Assembly (NCBI GenBank): GCA_030159075.1
Contig: BROG01000794.1
Location: forward strand, 92,501 to 156,500
Length of the DNA: 64,000 nucleotides
DNA from: Atrina japonica
Taxonomy: Eukaryota > Mollusca > Bivalvia > Pterioida > Pinnidae
Direction of reading: 5' to 3'
Below, one piece after another: positions 40,335 to 53,259 of the stretch. The translations under genes were made by a program, and so were the position numbers. The notes below the pieces were generated by a model, which worked only from the letters and a program-made list of their open reading frames with translations, was not told the DNA's origin and did no database searches. How positions within the stretch are numbered: the first letter of the stretch is position 1; the number at the start of each line of letters is the position of its first letter.

Positions 40335-40985
40335 AAATAGTATGAATATTATTACAATGCGAAATTTATAGTTTTACCAACAAACAAAAAAGAAATTCTC
40401 AAAACGACTGTTAATGAGACTTTATCTGTTGAGTTCGAATTTGATATAAATGTACTAAATTTCCGAAAGTAAAATGGAGTATCATACAAGTCCAAATGAT
40501 AAATCCAAATGTATTGTCAAATCCGTCTAAAAGTATTCACTGTAAAAATATAACTATCTTAGCGTTTGTGAAGTTTAGAATTTTAATGGTGCAATCCAAG
40601 AGAAATATTACTTCAGTATAAAATGATAAGCTGGTTCAGATATGTTGAATTTATGTATACTCTCGGGGACTCAAACGGTCCACTAGCAGTGGAAACGGCC
40701 CAGTGGTTATAAATGTTATTAATAATACCAAAGTTATAGTTTTAGAAAAGAGACCAAATCAATGCTCAAGACGATCATTTCTTTCAATAAGACTTCAGCA
40801 GTTGGGCTCATTTTTAATATGAATATGTATTTCCGAAAGTAAAAAGTGGTGTCGTACAAGGCCAAATAATAAATCTTAATGTATTACCATTTTCTTCTAA
40901 GAGCACTCACTGTAAAAAATATGACTATCTTATGTTTTAAGAAGTTTAGAATTTGAATGGTGCAATCCGAGCAAAATAGTGAATA
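40335..40985 (+). repeat. Two tandem units of the 359-bp family
   Basis: Two head-to-tail diverged units. The first ends with CTCGGGGACTCAAACGGTCC, CAGTGGAAACGGCCCAGTGG and the second begins TTATAAATGTTATTAATAA at about 40707. They start about 35 bp after the retroelement tail. Confidence 0.85.
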
Positions 40986-41924
40986 CAGAAATTTAATTCA
41001 GAAATGTTATGAACGAGTTGCCGATTGAATAAAAGAGATTAAACGAACTCGAATCTACAAAATGATATTTGCAGCTGCATACCATTTGTCTCTTGATGCT
41101 TTCATAATAGTTTTTATTATCATATTATTCACCAGCTGAGATATTAACATTGTCATTCAATTTATATGGATGATTTAAAGTTCAGAAATTGAATTTATTT
41201 AAGAGGAATTTTGTATATATTCGCGATTGAAATATTAATCTTATTAAGTAAACTTGTATAGTTGTCTTCCTGAGAAAAATGAATATTTTATCAAAAGAAT
41301 TTAAAGTTAAAATCATTTTCAAAATGTATAAACACATTCTGTAAAGCTTAAAATTCTTCCGTTTTTAGTATAAAACTTTGGTATTATGTTTATAATATTT
41401 GTTTAATACTGTGATTGCTGCAACTTGTTATGACAATATTACGATTAGTGCGCTGTGATCTCGCATCAAGCAAGGTGTGCATGAGACAATTAAACCAAGA
41501 TACATGTATATTCTAAATCGTATTCAAATTGAAAATTTTGTTTTACCTTTTGTTATATCATTCAATGTAGTGTTTCAAAAATACTTAATATCTGAATTAG
41601 TATCCATTATCAATATATTGCAATTGGTTTCGTAGGTAATTTCAAACGATAACTAAATAATCTATTTCATGATATTATACTATGATGTGAAAAATTATGT
41701 CAGACGTTCTTGCTTTTGACCTAAAAAATTCATGGAAATTCTACAGGTCTTTGTATTCTGGATATATATCAGGTATCTGCTGCTGAAAAAAACTGGCTAT
41801 CTAATATAAATTAATATTAATTATATTTATATACATTGTACTTGGATAATCAATCACTTATTTTTTTCTGTGTCAATAGTCCTATATTTACGGAAGCGTA
41901 TTTGGGTCACCTTACGAGTTTTTA
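40986..41924. other. Intergenic, with a small 359-bp-family end
   Basis: A minus-strand fragment at 41370-41405 (AAACTTTGGTATTATGTTTA) is the only repeat noted. The rest is unique AT-rich sequence. Confidence 0.45.
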
Positions 41925-42145
41925 TTTCTCGTTTTTTCAACATAAAAGTTTACTTTTCCACCTTAATTCTTGGAATTTCCAACATTACAGTTAGTTTTTC
42001 CAACTATTTTCTTAGTAATTCCAACTTTAAATTTGGCAATTCCAAAATTATTTTTGGAACTTTTTTCTTGGCTTTTCAAACTTTATTCCAGGAATGTCCA
42101 ACTTAAAAGTTGGCTTTTCCAACTTTTACTGGACTTGTCAAGATT
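41925..42145 (+). repeat. Degenerate minisatellite, unit about 25 bp
   Basis: The word TTCCAACTTTA or TTTCCAACTTTTA recurs about every 25 bp with T-rich spacers. Two overlapping short frames are by-products. Confidence 0.65.
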
Positions 42146-43272
42146 AGTATAATTATGACTTATATGTATAAACAGGCGCTGGAACAGTTGTATTAAATAA
42201 ATTATTCATAAACAGGGACTCGTACAGTGTGAATAAATTTGAATAGCTTTAACGTAGTTTTCATTTTTAGGACATCGTGTAAAATATCATGTAGCGGTAT
42301 AATTACTGATTAGCAATCGGACGATTCTTCGCTAAAATGATGGAATTAAAAGGAAAACGATGCCAACATCGCAACAACCCTGTGGCTAGGGAGTATGGTA
42401 GTGATTAATGCTGTCAGAATTTGGGCATATATACGCCGAAATGTAGCATTCATTCAAATAAAATTGAACATTTGGCACAAAATTAATTATTTAACACCGT
42501 AGTTTATCATTGGATGCATTTTTATTTCTATCAGATATTACATTTTATGTTGCGCTCGAAACGTCATATAACCTTAAGGGACGATTTTTTTATTATGATG
42601 GGAGAGTATGCCAAATTGTCAAGCCAGATTATTCATTATCATTACGTCAGTAGACAAACTATATTTTAGGGACAGATTATTTATTTTGTTTAGTTTCTTT
42701 GACCTTGTGATCAAGATTTTATTTAAACTAGTGGCAGATCTGAACATTTTCAAGGGGTTATCTTTTATTTATTACATTTAAAACTCGATCACTGCGCATG
42801 GGATTTATTAACAAGTATCTTTTAGTGGTTTTATCAGCATCTAGAACTGAAACACTGTCTTCAACTGATATTACATCACATTTATTATACATATCAAAAG
42901 AAAATTGTCTCAGTAAACATAATACATATGAAATCAATGTATGTTCCGCTGGAGTCTTTTTATCATTATTGTACAAGGCATGAGAGGCTATTTTGTGGTT
43001 TCTAGACAACAAGTTGTGGCATCTTAATTCTTCAGAAATATCCCATTGATAAACTAATCAACTCTGAAAATAAAGGGAAATTCAGCATACATAAGCTGAA
43101 TGCTCCATTCTCTCTTTGTGTAACGTGTACTCTGCTCATAGATACATATTGTTTTTTGAAAGAAATGCCTAAGATTTAACTCGTACGAAGTTGGAAATTT
43201 CAATAATAAAATTGGATAATCGAAGAAAAAAAAATCTGTTTTGTTTTAATTTTATAGTAAAGTCCATATAAG
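42146..43272. other. Intergenic, nothing recognised
   Basis: Unique sequence. The frames at 42758-43012 overlap on opposite strands and neither shows a domain. Confidence 0.45.
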
Positions 43273-43672
43273 CATTGAGCATTATAACTTTGGCATTATG
43301 TTTATAATATTTATAACCACTAGGTCGTTGCCACTGCTTTTGGACCCTTTGAGTCCCCGAGGGTATACATAAACGTAGTACCTGATATTTCGCTACCAGC
43401 TGTTCATCTTATATTAAAGTAATATTTGGCACTATTAACACTATTTAAATTCGAAAATTGTCTAAAGGTAAAATAGTAATTTTTTTACTCTTAGACGGAT
43501 TTCGGCTATACTTTTAGAGATATTATTTGACCTTGTATGATGCCACTTTATCTTTAGAAAATACACATACTTCTCAAATTGGAGCTCAACTGATGAAGTC
43601 TTATTGACAGAAACGATATCGTCTTGATCATTATAACTTTGGTATTATGTAAATAATATTTATCTATATATA
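43273..43672 (-). repeat. Full unit of the 359-bp family
   Basis: Read on the minus strand it covers the whole unit plus about 40 bp of the next. It includes GATATCGTTTCTGTCAATAA, CTCAAATTGG in complement, CGAAATCCGTCTAAGAG, GAACAGCTGGTAGCG and CCACTAGG/ACCTAGTGG-related words. It is close to the array consensus. Confidence 0.9.
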
Positions 43673-44461
43673 AGCTAGCGGGATGGAGTCACGTGAACCC
43701 TTTGTTTGACCCGAACGAGTTTAATTTCAGGTAATAAAACATAATAAAGCATAATGGCAATGAAATTAAACTGACACGAGTAATCGTTCCTTCTTGTCAC
43801 CATACACCACGAGTATCTAGTGAGGAATAAAACTTTTTTTTACACTGAAACTTGTCATACCCGAAAAGTGAGTACAATCACGGGTATGCATTGCAATTAA
43901 AAGGTTACAATGTTATGTGAATTTGACTAAGGTAAATACAACTTTCCTTTAGACCTTTAATATTATCAAAACCATATCATTTATATACACAGAATTTGCA
44001 GAAAGGGAACTTTTAGGAAATGAAAGAATGTTGGTTTTTTTCATCAAGCGAACAATCAAGAATCAATCAAAACTCTCTAACAAAAATACAAGACCTTGTT
44101 GTTTACATTTTTATCACTGTCTAGTCAAAATAGTTTCATTTCAATAAAATATTAGATAGCTTTCTTTTTATTTGAATTGCATCATAATTATGTTTTTTAC
44201 AAACATGTGTAATAAAACAGTTATAATACAGGGTTCAGTTCAATATGTCTGTGCAATAGGTAACACTGTATTGCCCTGAAGTTGGATTCCACCAAGATTC
44301 CACCGGAGCTACTTTTCTAAATGGAATTCCAGTCATCAAAAATATTTGATGACGTCTTTAAAAAAGGAATGAATTCTAAATGTGTGCACAATTGATTAAA
44401 TAAGGGACATACAATGGATACAAAACCATGCAAATGTTAATCTATGCATCTGATTGCTCTT
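43673..44461. other. Intergenic, nothing recognised
   Basis: Part of this (43680-43920) resembles 36490-36730: GTGAACC, AGTAATCGTTCCT, CTTGTCACCATACA and CCAGTGAAGAATAAAAC or its variants occur in the same order. It may be another old dispersed repeat. No gene is supported. Confidence 0.4.
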
Positions 44462-45253
44462 GATTGTTGTACAATCTAATATTATTGAGAGGGGGACTTC
44501 ATAATGTTTAACAAGATCCACGTATCGACCATAGAACTTCTTAAACGACGATTTCAAGCGTTCAACAACGTAACCTTGTGTACGTAGTTTATTGGCGAGT
44601 CGTTTCGCTCTCGGAATAAAACATTCATAAGACGAGCATGCCCTGGCATAGCGTATAAGTTATGAAATGAAAACGCCATAGGCAGGAGAAGATGGAATAT
44701 TACTACCTAGAAATGGGAAGATCGTGATATGGAAATTGAAATCGTCGCGTTTGTCATAAAGGGAGGTGTAAAGTTGACTGTCCTTTCCAGTCGACAGGAG
44801 TAAATATAGGTAAGAAACAGACGTGTTGCTCTCTGTCGTCTTATTGATCTCTAGCTCAACAGGATATATCTGACCGACACAATTCTGAAATTCTGAATTA
44901 TTTATGGACAAGTAGTCGTCGATATACCTCTAAGTAAAATTAAATTGAGATGAAAACTGTTTGTTTCCTTTGGATATCAGAGACTGTATAAATTCCGCTT
45001 CGTATGAATACAAAAAGATGTCAGTCAAAAGAGATGCACAATTGGTACCCATTGGAATGCCGACAATCTGTTGGAAAACTTTTCCCGCAAACACCACGAA
45101 TATGTTGTCCACCAAAACCCCCAGAATCTTGATAATATTGTTCTCAGTGTACTTGTTATTGGAATCAGAGTGTTTCTTTACAAAATAAGGTTCCTCATTT
45201 TTATTTTTGTATACAAAGGAGGTTTGTATAATAGATGTTAACTTGTTTGTCAA
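44462..45253 (-). pseudogene. Reverse-transcriptase fragment, second subfamily, two in-frame stops
   Basis: The minus strand encodes an RT core with VGIPMGTNCASLLTDIFLYS intact, then FNFT, an in-frame TAG at about 44930, RYIDDYLSINN and IYPVELEI. After LYDKRDDFNFHITIFPF and AYGVFIS comes a TAA (about 44657), then LIRYARACSSYECF and the FKKFYGRY block to about 44462. Compared with the other copies (FGFPIVNF) it carries FNFHITIF, so it belongs to a separate subfamily. The region just upstream of the GIPMG block seems to have a short deletion. It is non-functional. Confidence 0.8.
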
Positions 45254-45325
45254 ATTAGTAATTTTTCGAATTTCCTACCTACTGTTGTAACAACTGTAAA
45301 CAATCAATTTATATTTTGATCGATG

Positions 45326-45395
45326 TGGAATGCCAGCAAAAGACACTTCCTTCCGGACATCTGATCCTATCCCGTTTGGGATTCGCAATTGTTCT
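45326..45395 (+). mobile_element. Tail fragment of the second RT subfamily, inverted relative to its RT
   Basis: AAGACACTTCCTTCCGGACA and GATCCTATCCCGTTTGGGAT match the complement of 37940-38010. The fragment lies upstream of the RT fragment at 44462-45253 but on the opposite strand. Confidence 0.5.
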
Positions 45396-46205
45396 TCATG
45401 TTAACATCATTTACACATCTATTTCGTCGTGTTCTAATGGACATTCGATTATCAATTGGTACTTCTTCAGTTTTACTTTTAAGAATTATAATAAAGATAT
45501 GTTACTTTCACTATCTGATACCGAGCGTTTGGCGATGGAATAGGTATTGGATTATAAATAAGAATGATATAGTGTGTATATCGAACACTAGACGATCTAG
45601 TCGCATGGCGAATTATGTAATTCTAGATAACTGCGATAATCGTAATAAAGGAGTAAATGTGTCTAATCGTAGCATAGATATATTATGCTAACGAATCAGT
45701 TTTCCATTTCAGGGTTCACACCACCAAGTGCCATTTTAGCAAAGTTCCAAAAATATCATAAATTGGCTCAAAAATAATGTTTCTGGCTAAATTTTTCGCT
45801 CAAATAAAATTCTTAGCAATTGTGTGACAACCCGTGGAAAATCCGTTTAAAGGTAATATATTAGTAAAATACAGGATCTCTCCCCTGCCATTTACAAGTA
45901 ACTTGAGGACTGATTAACTAATTTGATAAGTACTGGTGTCAGCATTTGATTGTAAACTCCATCGGATGCAGGGTATACCTGGCCATTGTGTGGCGCGTGC
46001 ACAAGTTGACCCAAGTATGCAAATTATCTAAATGAAATAAACAAAATTAAATGGTAGAAATCATACAGATTGACTTCAATGGATTGTTGGTATGATTAAA
46101 AGGTGTAAATTGCAAACACTGGTTCTGTTAATTATGATCAGGGGAAAAAGTGACACCTTGAGTATACCCAAAGACAGCAATTGTGATACATGCAGGCATT
46201 TAATA

Positions 46206-46209
<4 letters not shown>
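45396..46209. other. Intergenic, nothing recognised
   Basis: Two overlapping plus-strand frames at 45316-45691 have no recognisable domain and begin in the element tail. Confidence 0.45.

Positions 46210-46263
<54 letters not shown>
46210..46263. repeat. (TA)n microsatellite
   Basis: A pure TA tract. Confidence 0.97.
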
Positions 46264-46265
<2 letters not shown>

Positions 46266-46337
46266 CAATGATAAAGAAATGGAATTACAGTTTTAGAATG
46301 TTATTAATAGCCTTGGATACTTGTTGTTTATTCATTT

Positions 46338-46500
46338 TGTGATATATCCCAGCAAACTAGAAATTTAAGATACAACAGAATCAAGCACGCAAGCTTCATG
46401 CTTAGACATTTTACTTAAAATAGTTACAGACAGGAAATTACCAACAAAGCGATACTACAAACGCGACGATTTCGGCTTTCACATCGTAAATTTTTCATAT
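46338..46500 (+). mobile_element. Internal RT retroelement fragment
   Basis: TGATATATCCCAGCAAACTA, AGATACAACAGAATCAAGCA, CTTAGACATTTTACTTAAAA and CGCGACGATTTCGGCTTTC match 39650-39800 of the longest copy. Both ends of the element are missing. Confidence 0.75.
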
Positions 46501-46591
46501 GCATTTCAGTGCATGTATTCCGTATTAGTAATGTATCATTTCTTAGCTTGGTTACGAATTATAAGAAACGTCTTAAATATAAATATCACTG

Positions 46592-46675
46592 TCATAAAAA
46601 TCAATATTATTAACAGCACCGAAATTCTAGTTTTACAAATGAGGCCAAAACAAATGCTCAAGACGATGATTAAAG
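46592..46675 (+). repeat. Fragment of the 359-bp family
   Basis: TTAACAGCACCGAAATTCTA and AACAAATGCTCAAGACGATG match the start of the unit. Confidence 0.6.
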
Positions 46676-47924
46676 TAAAAGTTGTGAGATATAAGCCATG
46701 ATAGATCTTGCTTCAAACATATAGCCACGTTTTTCGGATATATCTTATCTACCCGATTAAACTCTGTCCATATTGAGAAGTATAGTTGAAGGATGAAAAT
46801 ATAAATCAAGTAAATGAAACAAACGAAAACAACTGAAAGGACGAAATATAGGCGTATAAATATTTCAGCAGTACATTAATACAATTTGTACTCGCTCCTC
46901 TTTCAACATATACAATGTATATTTAAAAAGTATATCACTATTAGGTATATACCAAAATTTGCATTTGTCACACCTTTTCTTTATTCACTTTGAAATACTG
47001 TATAAGGTTTCGTGTAGTTGTGTGTGGTATTGTTACTCGTTCAGAGGAAATCATGAGCGACCCACACACATTCACTAACAATCTACCTGCCATCTGTGTG
47101 GAACTGATGAATGCGATATCGCATGTTCTTTTGAAATAGTAAACAATTTACAGGCAAATGAAAATCAATTATACATAATTATCTTTCTGTTTAGACCGAA
47201 TACGTACAATATGAATAATCAAAAAGAAAGAAGCAGTTGTAAATATTGAAAACTAAGTATAATGTGTGCTTGTTAAATGAACTCGAAACACATAAATCAG
47301 TTATCAGTATTATATCAATTGGCCGATGGTGTCCAGAAAAAAACACCTAACAGAAACCATGCAAGTTCATTACCCTTGTAATAGAATTAACCTCTTCCGT
47401 GAAAAGATGATTGTAGAGATATTAATTGATATATGCTTCAATGATGTAACTGACAGAATAATACGCTTTGACGAGAAAATTGAAGGATTGAAAAAACTGA
47501 TAACAGTAGCACACGTAATGATTGCGTGGGAAAGTGGAATCTTCAGTTTATCAAACAAAACTGAAGAACTATTTTGAGCAATATTTTTATCTTTCTCTCG
47601 ATATCATAACTGTCAATCACGCAACTGATATCTGTTTAATTTTGTTCATTACACCTGCTAATCAATATAATCAGTTATTCATGGTCAAATTAATGTTTTA
47701 TATCAATGTCTAAATGTATTTGCTGAAATAGCATATGAAAGATTTATTCTTTCTTCCTATACTTTTTACATATTATAAAAATAGTATAATTGCGATAGGT
47801 TACAATGTGCGAAATTTACTACATGCACTCACAAGTAATCTCGATAAAAGTTTTATTTCAATAGTTCATTAGTTTAAATCAAAGTAAGATAAAGATTCTA
47901 AATCCTATAACTGAAAAAAGTGGA
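46676..47924. other. Intergenic, one unrecognised open frame
   Basis: The frame at 47326-47577 (+) encodes 83 residues (MVSRKKHLTETMQ... FDEKIEGLKKLITVAHVM) of normal composition. It has no recognisable domain, and an opposite-strand frame overlaps it. I do not call it a gene. Confidence 0.4.
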
Positions 47925-48625
47925 ACACCAAAAAATAATTTTTGTCGGCGACCCTTCCCCGAGTACACAGAGAATAGAACACCAAGCATTGATTCTTGTC
48001 GGCGACCCTTCCTCGAGTACACAGAGGATAGAACGCCAAACTTTAATCATTGTCGGCGACACTTCCCCGAGTACACAGAGAATAGAACACCAAGCATTGA
48101 TTCTTGTCGGCAACTCCTCCCGGAGTACACAGAGGATAGAACACCAAGCATTGATTCTTGTCGGCAACTCCTCCCGGCGTACACAGAGGATAGAACACCA
48201 AGCATTGATTCTTGTCGGCAACTCCTCCCGGAGTACACAGAGGATAGAACACCAAGCATTGATTCTTGTCGGCAACTCCTCCCGGAGTACACAGAGGATA
48301 GAACACCAAGCACTGATTCTTGTCGGCAACTCCTCCCGGAGTACACAGAGGATAGAACACCAAACTTTAATCATTGTCGGCGACCATTCCCCGAGTACAC
48401 AGAGGATAGAACACCAAGCATTGATTCTTGTCTACGACCCTTCCCCGAGTACACAGAGGATGGAACACTAAACAATAATCATTGTCGGCGACCATTCCCC
48501 GAGTACACAGAGGATAGAACACCAAACTTTAATCATTGTCGGCGACCATTCCCCGAGTACACAGAGGATAGAACACCAAGCATTGATTCTTGTCTACGAC
48601 CCTTCCCCGAGTACACAGAGGATTT
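47925..48625. repeat. 54-bp minisatellite, about 13 units
   Basis: The unit runs GAGTACACAGAGGATAGAAC, ACCAAGCATTGATTCTTGTC, GGCGACCCTTCCCC. It repeats every 54 bp with two main variants (GGCGACCCTTCCCC and GGCAACTCCTCCCG). As 54 is a multiple of three and the unit has few stop codons, frames stay open on both strands, for example 47920-48471 (+) and 47898-48374 (-), encoding 18-residue repeats. There is no initiation context or domain to support a protein. Confidence 0.95.
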
Positions 48626-49296
<671 letters not shown>

Positions 49297-49318
49297 TGTG
49301 TGTGTAAGTGTGTGTGTT

Positions 49319-49712
49319 ATAAACAAAATACCAAAGTTATAATGCTCACGACTATCGTTTCTATCAATTAGACTTCACCAGTTGAGCTCCAATTTTGGAC
49401 AGATTTTCTAAAGAGAAAGTGGTATCAGACAAGGCCAAATAATAAATCTAAATGTGTAGCCAAAATCCGTCCAAGAGTAGCCAATGTTAAAAGATGGTTA
49501 TCTAAGTTTTTAGAAGAATTTAGAATTTAAATGGTGCTATCAGTGCGAAATATTACTTTAGTATAAGATTATTAGCTGGTGCCACAATACCAGGTTCTAG
49601 GTTCATGTGTACTCTCGGGTACACAAACAACGATCCACCAGCACTGGCAACGACCTGGTCATAAATGTTGTAAACATAATGCCAAAGTTATAATGCTCAA
49701 AACGATATATAC
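49319..49712 (+). repeat. Full unit of the 359-bp family
   Basis: The copy runs from ATAAACAAAATACCAAAG through GAAATATTACTTTAGTATAA, a diverged CTCGGGTACACAAACAACGA and CAGCACTGGCAACGACCTGG. It continues into the start of a second unit (AATGCCAAAGTTATAATGCT). Confidence 0.9.
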
Positions 49713-50846
49713 AAAAAAATGATATAGTTTTATCCAGTGTTATGGAGTTGTGTTAAAGGAGCAAAGTTCAAGTTTGTGTCACAACTCGATTTCGAATCCA
49801 AAATAGTTGCGATTTGGCCTTATTACTTGTAATGTTTTCGAACAGTTACTACGACTTTTAAAAAGTCGTAGGCCTGATCCGTGTTCCAATCCGAACTCCC
49901 CACAAGACAACAGCCAGTTATTACCTTTTAAATAAATATTATGAGCCATTAAATTATATGAGACAGTTTTGAGTCATTTGATTTCATTTTTGTTTTTTCA
50001 TATGGTTAGGCATCGTATCAACAGTCCATTATCAATTAAGAATGTTCAGAGTGTATCCGAGGGCAAACATCTATCATTCAACTGATTACTGTTGACAAAA
50101 TTAAGTAAATATCAGACAATGTTCTAACAAATGTGTAAAATCACATAAAACGAAGTGACAAGAATAACAAAATTTAGAGAAAAGTGAGTATTTCACACTG
50201 TATACTCAACGTTTTTGCCTATAAACTCAGTCACTTAGTATACAAAATCCAAAATTAAACAATGTTTCTGGTAATGATTCTATATAATTGATATTGCAAT
50301 TAATTTATCATTTATAGGTGAGTAGATGCGATATGTCAATGAAAATCTGTTTTGATTTCGAAAAAATTGTTCATTTTTCAATGTTATGATCAACAAAATA
50401 TATTTCTATTGGTATGTCGTTAGATGAATGCATAATTCTGAACGTTTGACAGGTAAACAGTTGAGATGTATAACCATCATCAATTGTCTTTTTGGAAAGC
50501 TGCTACACTAAGCGGAATGCTGCCTTTGTCGTTAGGGAACAGTTAAACATACGGTAAACAGCATACATGTAGATATGCATTTCAAAAAGATTCAAGAAAT
50601 ATAATACAGAAACTTACTTTTGTCTTGGGACCATTGAAAAACAACAGAGATCAAGCAATAAAGCTAACGTTTTCCTTTTGCGTTCACATTTGGTTTATTC
50701 AGAAACTGGCGGGAAATACATTATACAGTCATTGTGACGACGTGGATGTCAATGCACCACATTTTTGTAGTTCCTTTGTTACTTTTATAAAGTGTTTTGT
50801 CTACTATATCATTCGGCTTCGAGGGTAAGTGCTAAGTACGAGTATT

Positions 50847-50850
<4 letters not shown>
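49713..50850. other. Intergenic, nothing recognised
   Basis: Unique sequence. The frame at 50625-50828 is unsupported. Confidence 0.45.

Positions 50851-50937
<87 letters not shown>
50851..50937. repeat. (TA)n microsatellite
   Basis: A pure TA tract. Confidence 0.97.
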
Positions 50938-50941
<4 letters not shown>

Positions 50942-51245
50942 TTATATATATATGTATATAAGCTGCTAAGTGATGAGTTGATGTCACAGGTACGCATTTG
51001 TGTGGTCGATATAATGATAATGTGTTCACATATCATGTTGCACTTTGCGATTTATTCCGCTACTATAATATTATCTGTCAAAATCTTTGTAATCTATTTC
51101 GAAAATTGAAATAAATTATAAAATGATACAATGCTCTTTATTGATTTGACATCTTTTTTTTTTGTGTATATCAGTTTTACAGGTAATAAGCTACACATGC
51201 CCTGCTTAAATCAGGGTGGTTTAATAAAATATTAATCAAATAAAT
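50938..51245. other. Intergenic, nothing recognised
   Basis: Short unique spacer between the TA tract and the next repeat. Confidence 0.5.
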
Positions 51246-51900
51246 ATTTAATAGTACCAAAATTGTAGTTTTACAAAATGACTATCTTAGCTGTTGAGAA
51301 CTTAAGAATTTTAATGGTGTAATCCGTGCGAAATATAACTTTAGTATTACATAATCAGCTGGTATCGCAAAACAAGGTTATATTTTGTAATGTTTGGAGA
51401 TCAGGTCTTTCAGCAAACTGTTGGCATTCCAATGGAAACAAATTGTAACCCGTTTTGCTGACCTGTTCCTGTTCAGAATTCACACGGAAGCTTCTGAATC
51501 AAAGGAATAAGCTAACGGTAGCCCTTAATTTATATCGACGACGTTTTGTTTTCATATGTAAATGTCATATATCCCAAACCCCTCGAAAGGTCCACCAGCA
51601 TTGGCGACACCCCAGTGATTATAAATATTATTAACAATACCAAAGTTATAGTTTTACAATAACGACCAAACGAAGTGCACAAGAGGGTCCTTTCTGTCAA
51701 TAAAACTTAGCTAGAATTTGATACAAATGTATATTTTCGGAAATTATTATACAAGGCTAAATAATAAACCTAAATATATTCCCAAATCTGCTTAAAAGTA
51801 TCATACTGTAAAACGATGACTATTGTTAGCTTAGATTTTGAGACGTTTAGAATTTAAATGGTGCAACCCAAGGGAGATATTACTTAATTTTAAATTATCG
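51246..51900 (+). repeat. 359-bp-family copies split by an RT fragment
   Basis: The first part (51246-51384) runs from ATAGTACCAAAATTGTAG to CAGCTGGTATCGCAAAAC. The unit resumes at about 51578 with CCCTCGAAAGGTCCACCAGC. It continues into another partial unit to about 51900. Confidence 0.8.
51385..51577 (+). mobile_element. RT fragment nested in a 359-bp-family copy
   Basis: It encodes traces of VMFGDQVFQQTVGIPMETN and later YRRRF/IDDV-type RT sequence with several deletions, matching 39420-39660 of the longest copy. Its neighbours on both sides are parts of one repeat unit. Confidence 0.7.
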
Positions 51901-52034
51901 GACTCGTACCAGATATTAGGTGTAGGTATATGCAACTCTTTAGGTTCTGTCTGGAAATGGTGTATATATCCTAGTTTTGATCAACTAGGATCCAAACAAA
52001 TACACATACATACACAGACACGGCACATATGATT
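51901..52034. other. Spacer, nothing recognised
   Basis: Short unique sequence before the 60-bp array. Confidence 0.5.
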
Positions 52035-52955
52035 TGATAGTACTTGTTAACTTATCAGTACTGATTGTGAACAGTATTATTACTGATTTGTAATCTGTAG
52101 TACTCGTTAACTATCTTAACCGATTGTGAACAACTGTAGTACTCGTTGACTATCTAAACTGATTGTGAACAGTGTTATTACTGATTTGTTCATTATTTGT
52201 AATCTGTAGTACTCGTTAACTATCTAAACCGATTGTGAACAGTGTTATTTCTTTTTTTTTAATCTGTAGAACTCGTTAACTGAGCTGTACCGATTGTGAA
52301 AAGTGTTATTACTGATTTGTAATCTGTAGAACTCGTTAACTGTCTAAACCGATTGTGAACAGTGTTATGTCTGGTTTGTAATCTGTAGTGCTCGTTAACT
52401 GAGCTGTACCGGTTGAGAACAGTGTTATGTCTGGTTTGTAATCTGTAGTGCTCGTTAACTGAGCTGTGCCGGTTGTGAACAGTGTTATGTCTGGTTTGTA
52501 ATCTGTAGTGCTCGTTAACTGAGCTGTGCCGGTTGTTAACAGTGTTATGTCTGGTTTGTAATCTGTAGTGCTCGTTAACTGAGCTGTGCCGGTTGTGAAC
52601 AGTGTTATGTCTGGTTTGTAATCTGTAGTGCTCGTTAACTGAGCTGTGCCGGTTGTGAACAGTGTTATGTCTTGTTTGTAACCTGTAGTGCTCGTTAAAT
52701 GATCTGTACCGGTTGTGAACAGTGTTATGTCTTGTTTGTAATCTGTAGTGCTCGTTAACTGAGCTGTACCGGTTGTGAACATTGGTATGTCTTGTTTGTA
52801 ATCTGTAGTGCTCGTTAACTGTCTAAACCGATTGTGAACAGTGTTATGTCTTGTTTGTAATCTGTAGTGCTCGTTAACTGAGCTGTTCCGGTTGTGAACA
52901 GTGTTATTTCTTATTTGTCTCTTATTTGTAATCTGTAGTACTCGTTAACTATCTA
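52035..52955. repeat. 60-bp minisatellite, about 14 units
   Basis: The unit runs ATCTGTAGTGCTCGTTAACT, GAGCTGTGCCGGTTGTGAAC, AGTGTTATGTCTGGTTTGTA. The central units at 52381-52740 are exactly 60 bp and nearly identical. The edges are more diverged and include shorter units. The minus-strand frame at 52336-52782 reads the repeat as a 20-residue Thr-rich unit (TTGTAQLTSTTDYKPDITLF). The period being a multiple of three explains it. Confidence 0.95.
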
Positions 52956-52959
52956 GCAT

Positions 52960-53075
52960 GAGATGCTTACTTTTTCAATGCACGTGATCCCAACTCTGGA
53001 TTTCCCAAAGGATCATGTTTGTCATGTTTGTAAGTTTTTTACGGACTTCGTTAAAACTTTGGGATCTGAATTCAT
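52960..53075 (+). mobile_element. Decayed RT retroelement tail
   Basis: GAGATGCTTACTTTTTCAAT, CACGTGATCCCAACTCTGGA and CCCAAAGGATCATGTTTGTC follow the order of the family tail but are strongly diverged. Confidence 0.45.
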
Positions 53076-53259
53076 ATTAATAGCGGATAAATCAAGGCTA
53101 AATATATTAACTGTATGCGTGCTTGCAAAAATGAACTTCATCATACTTCAGTAAGGTGAAACGACATTTGCTACGCAATAAATAGTAACCCACTGTAATC
53201 CATTGCATTATGACAGAAATGAAAAAGTCTATAATCGTAAATAAGCAAAAACAAAATTG

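Noticed and set aside
47925..48625. CRISPR-like array
   Set aside because: The units are contiguous with no distinct spacers, and the surroundings are eukaryotic.
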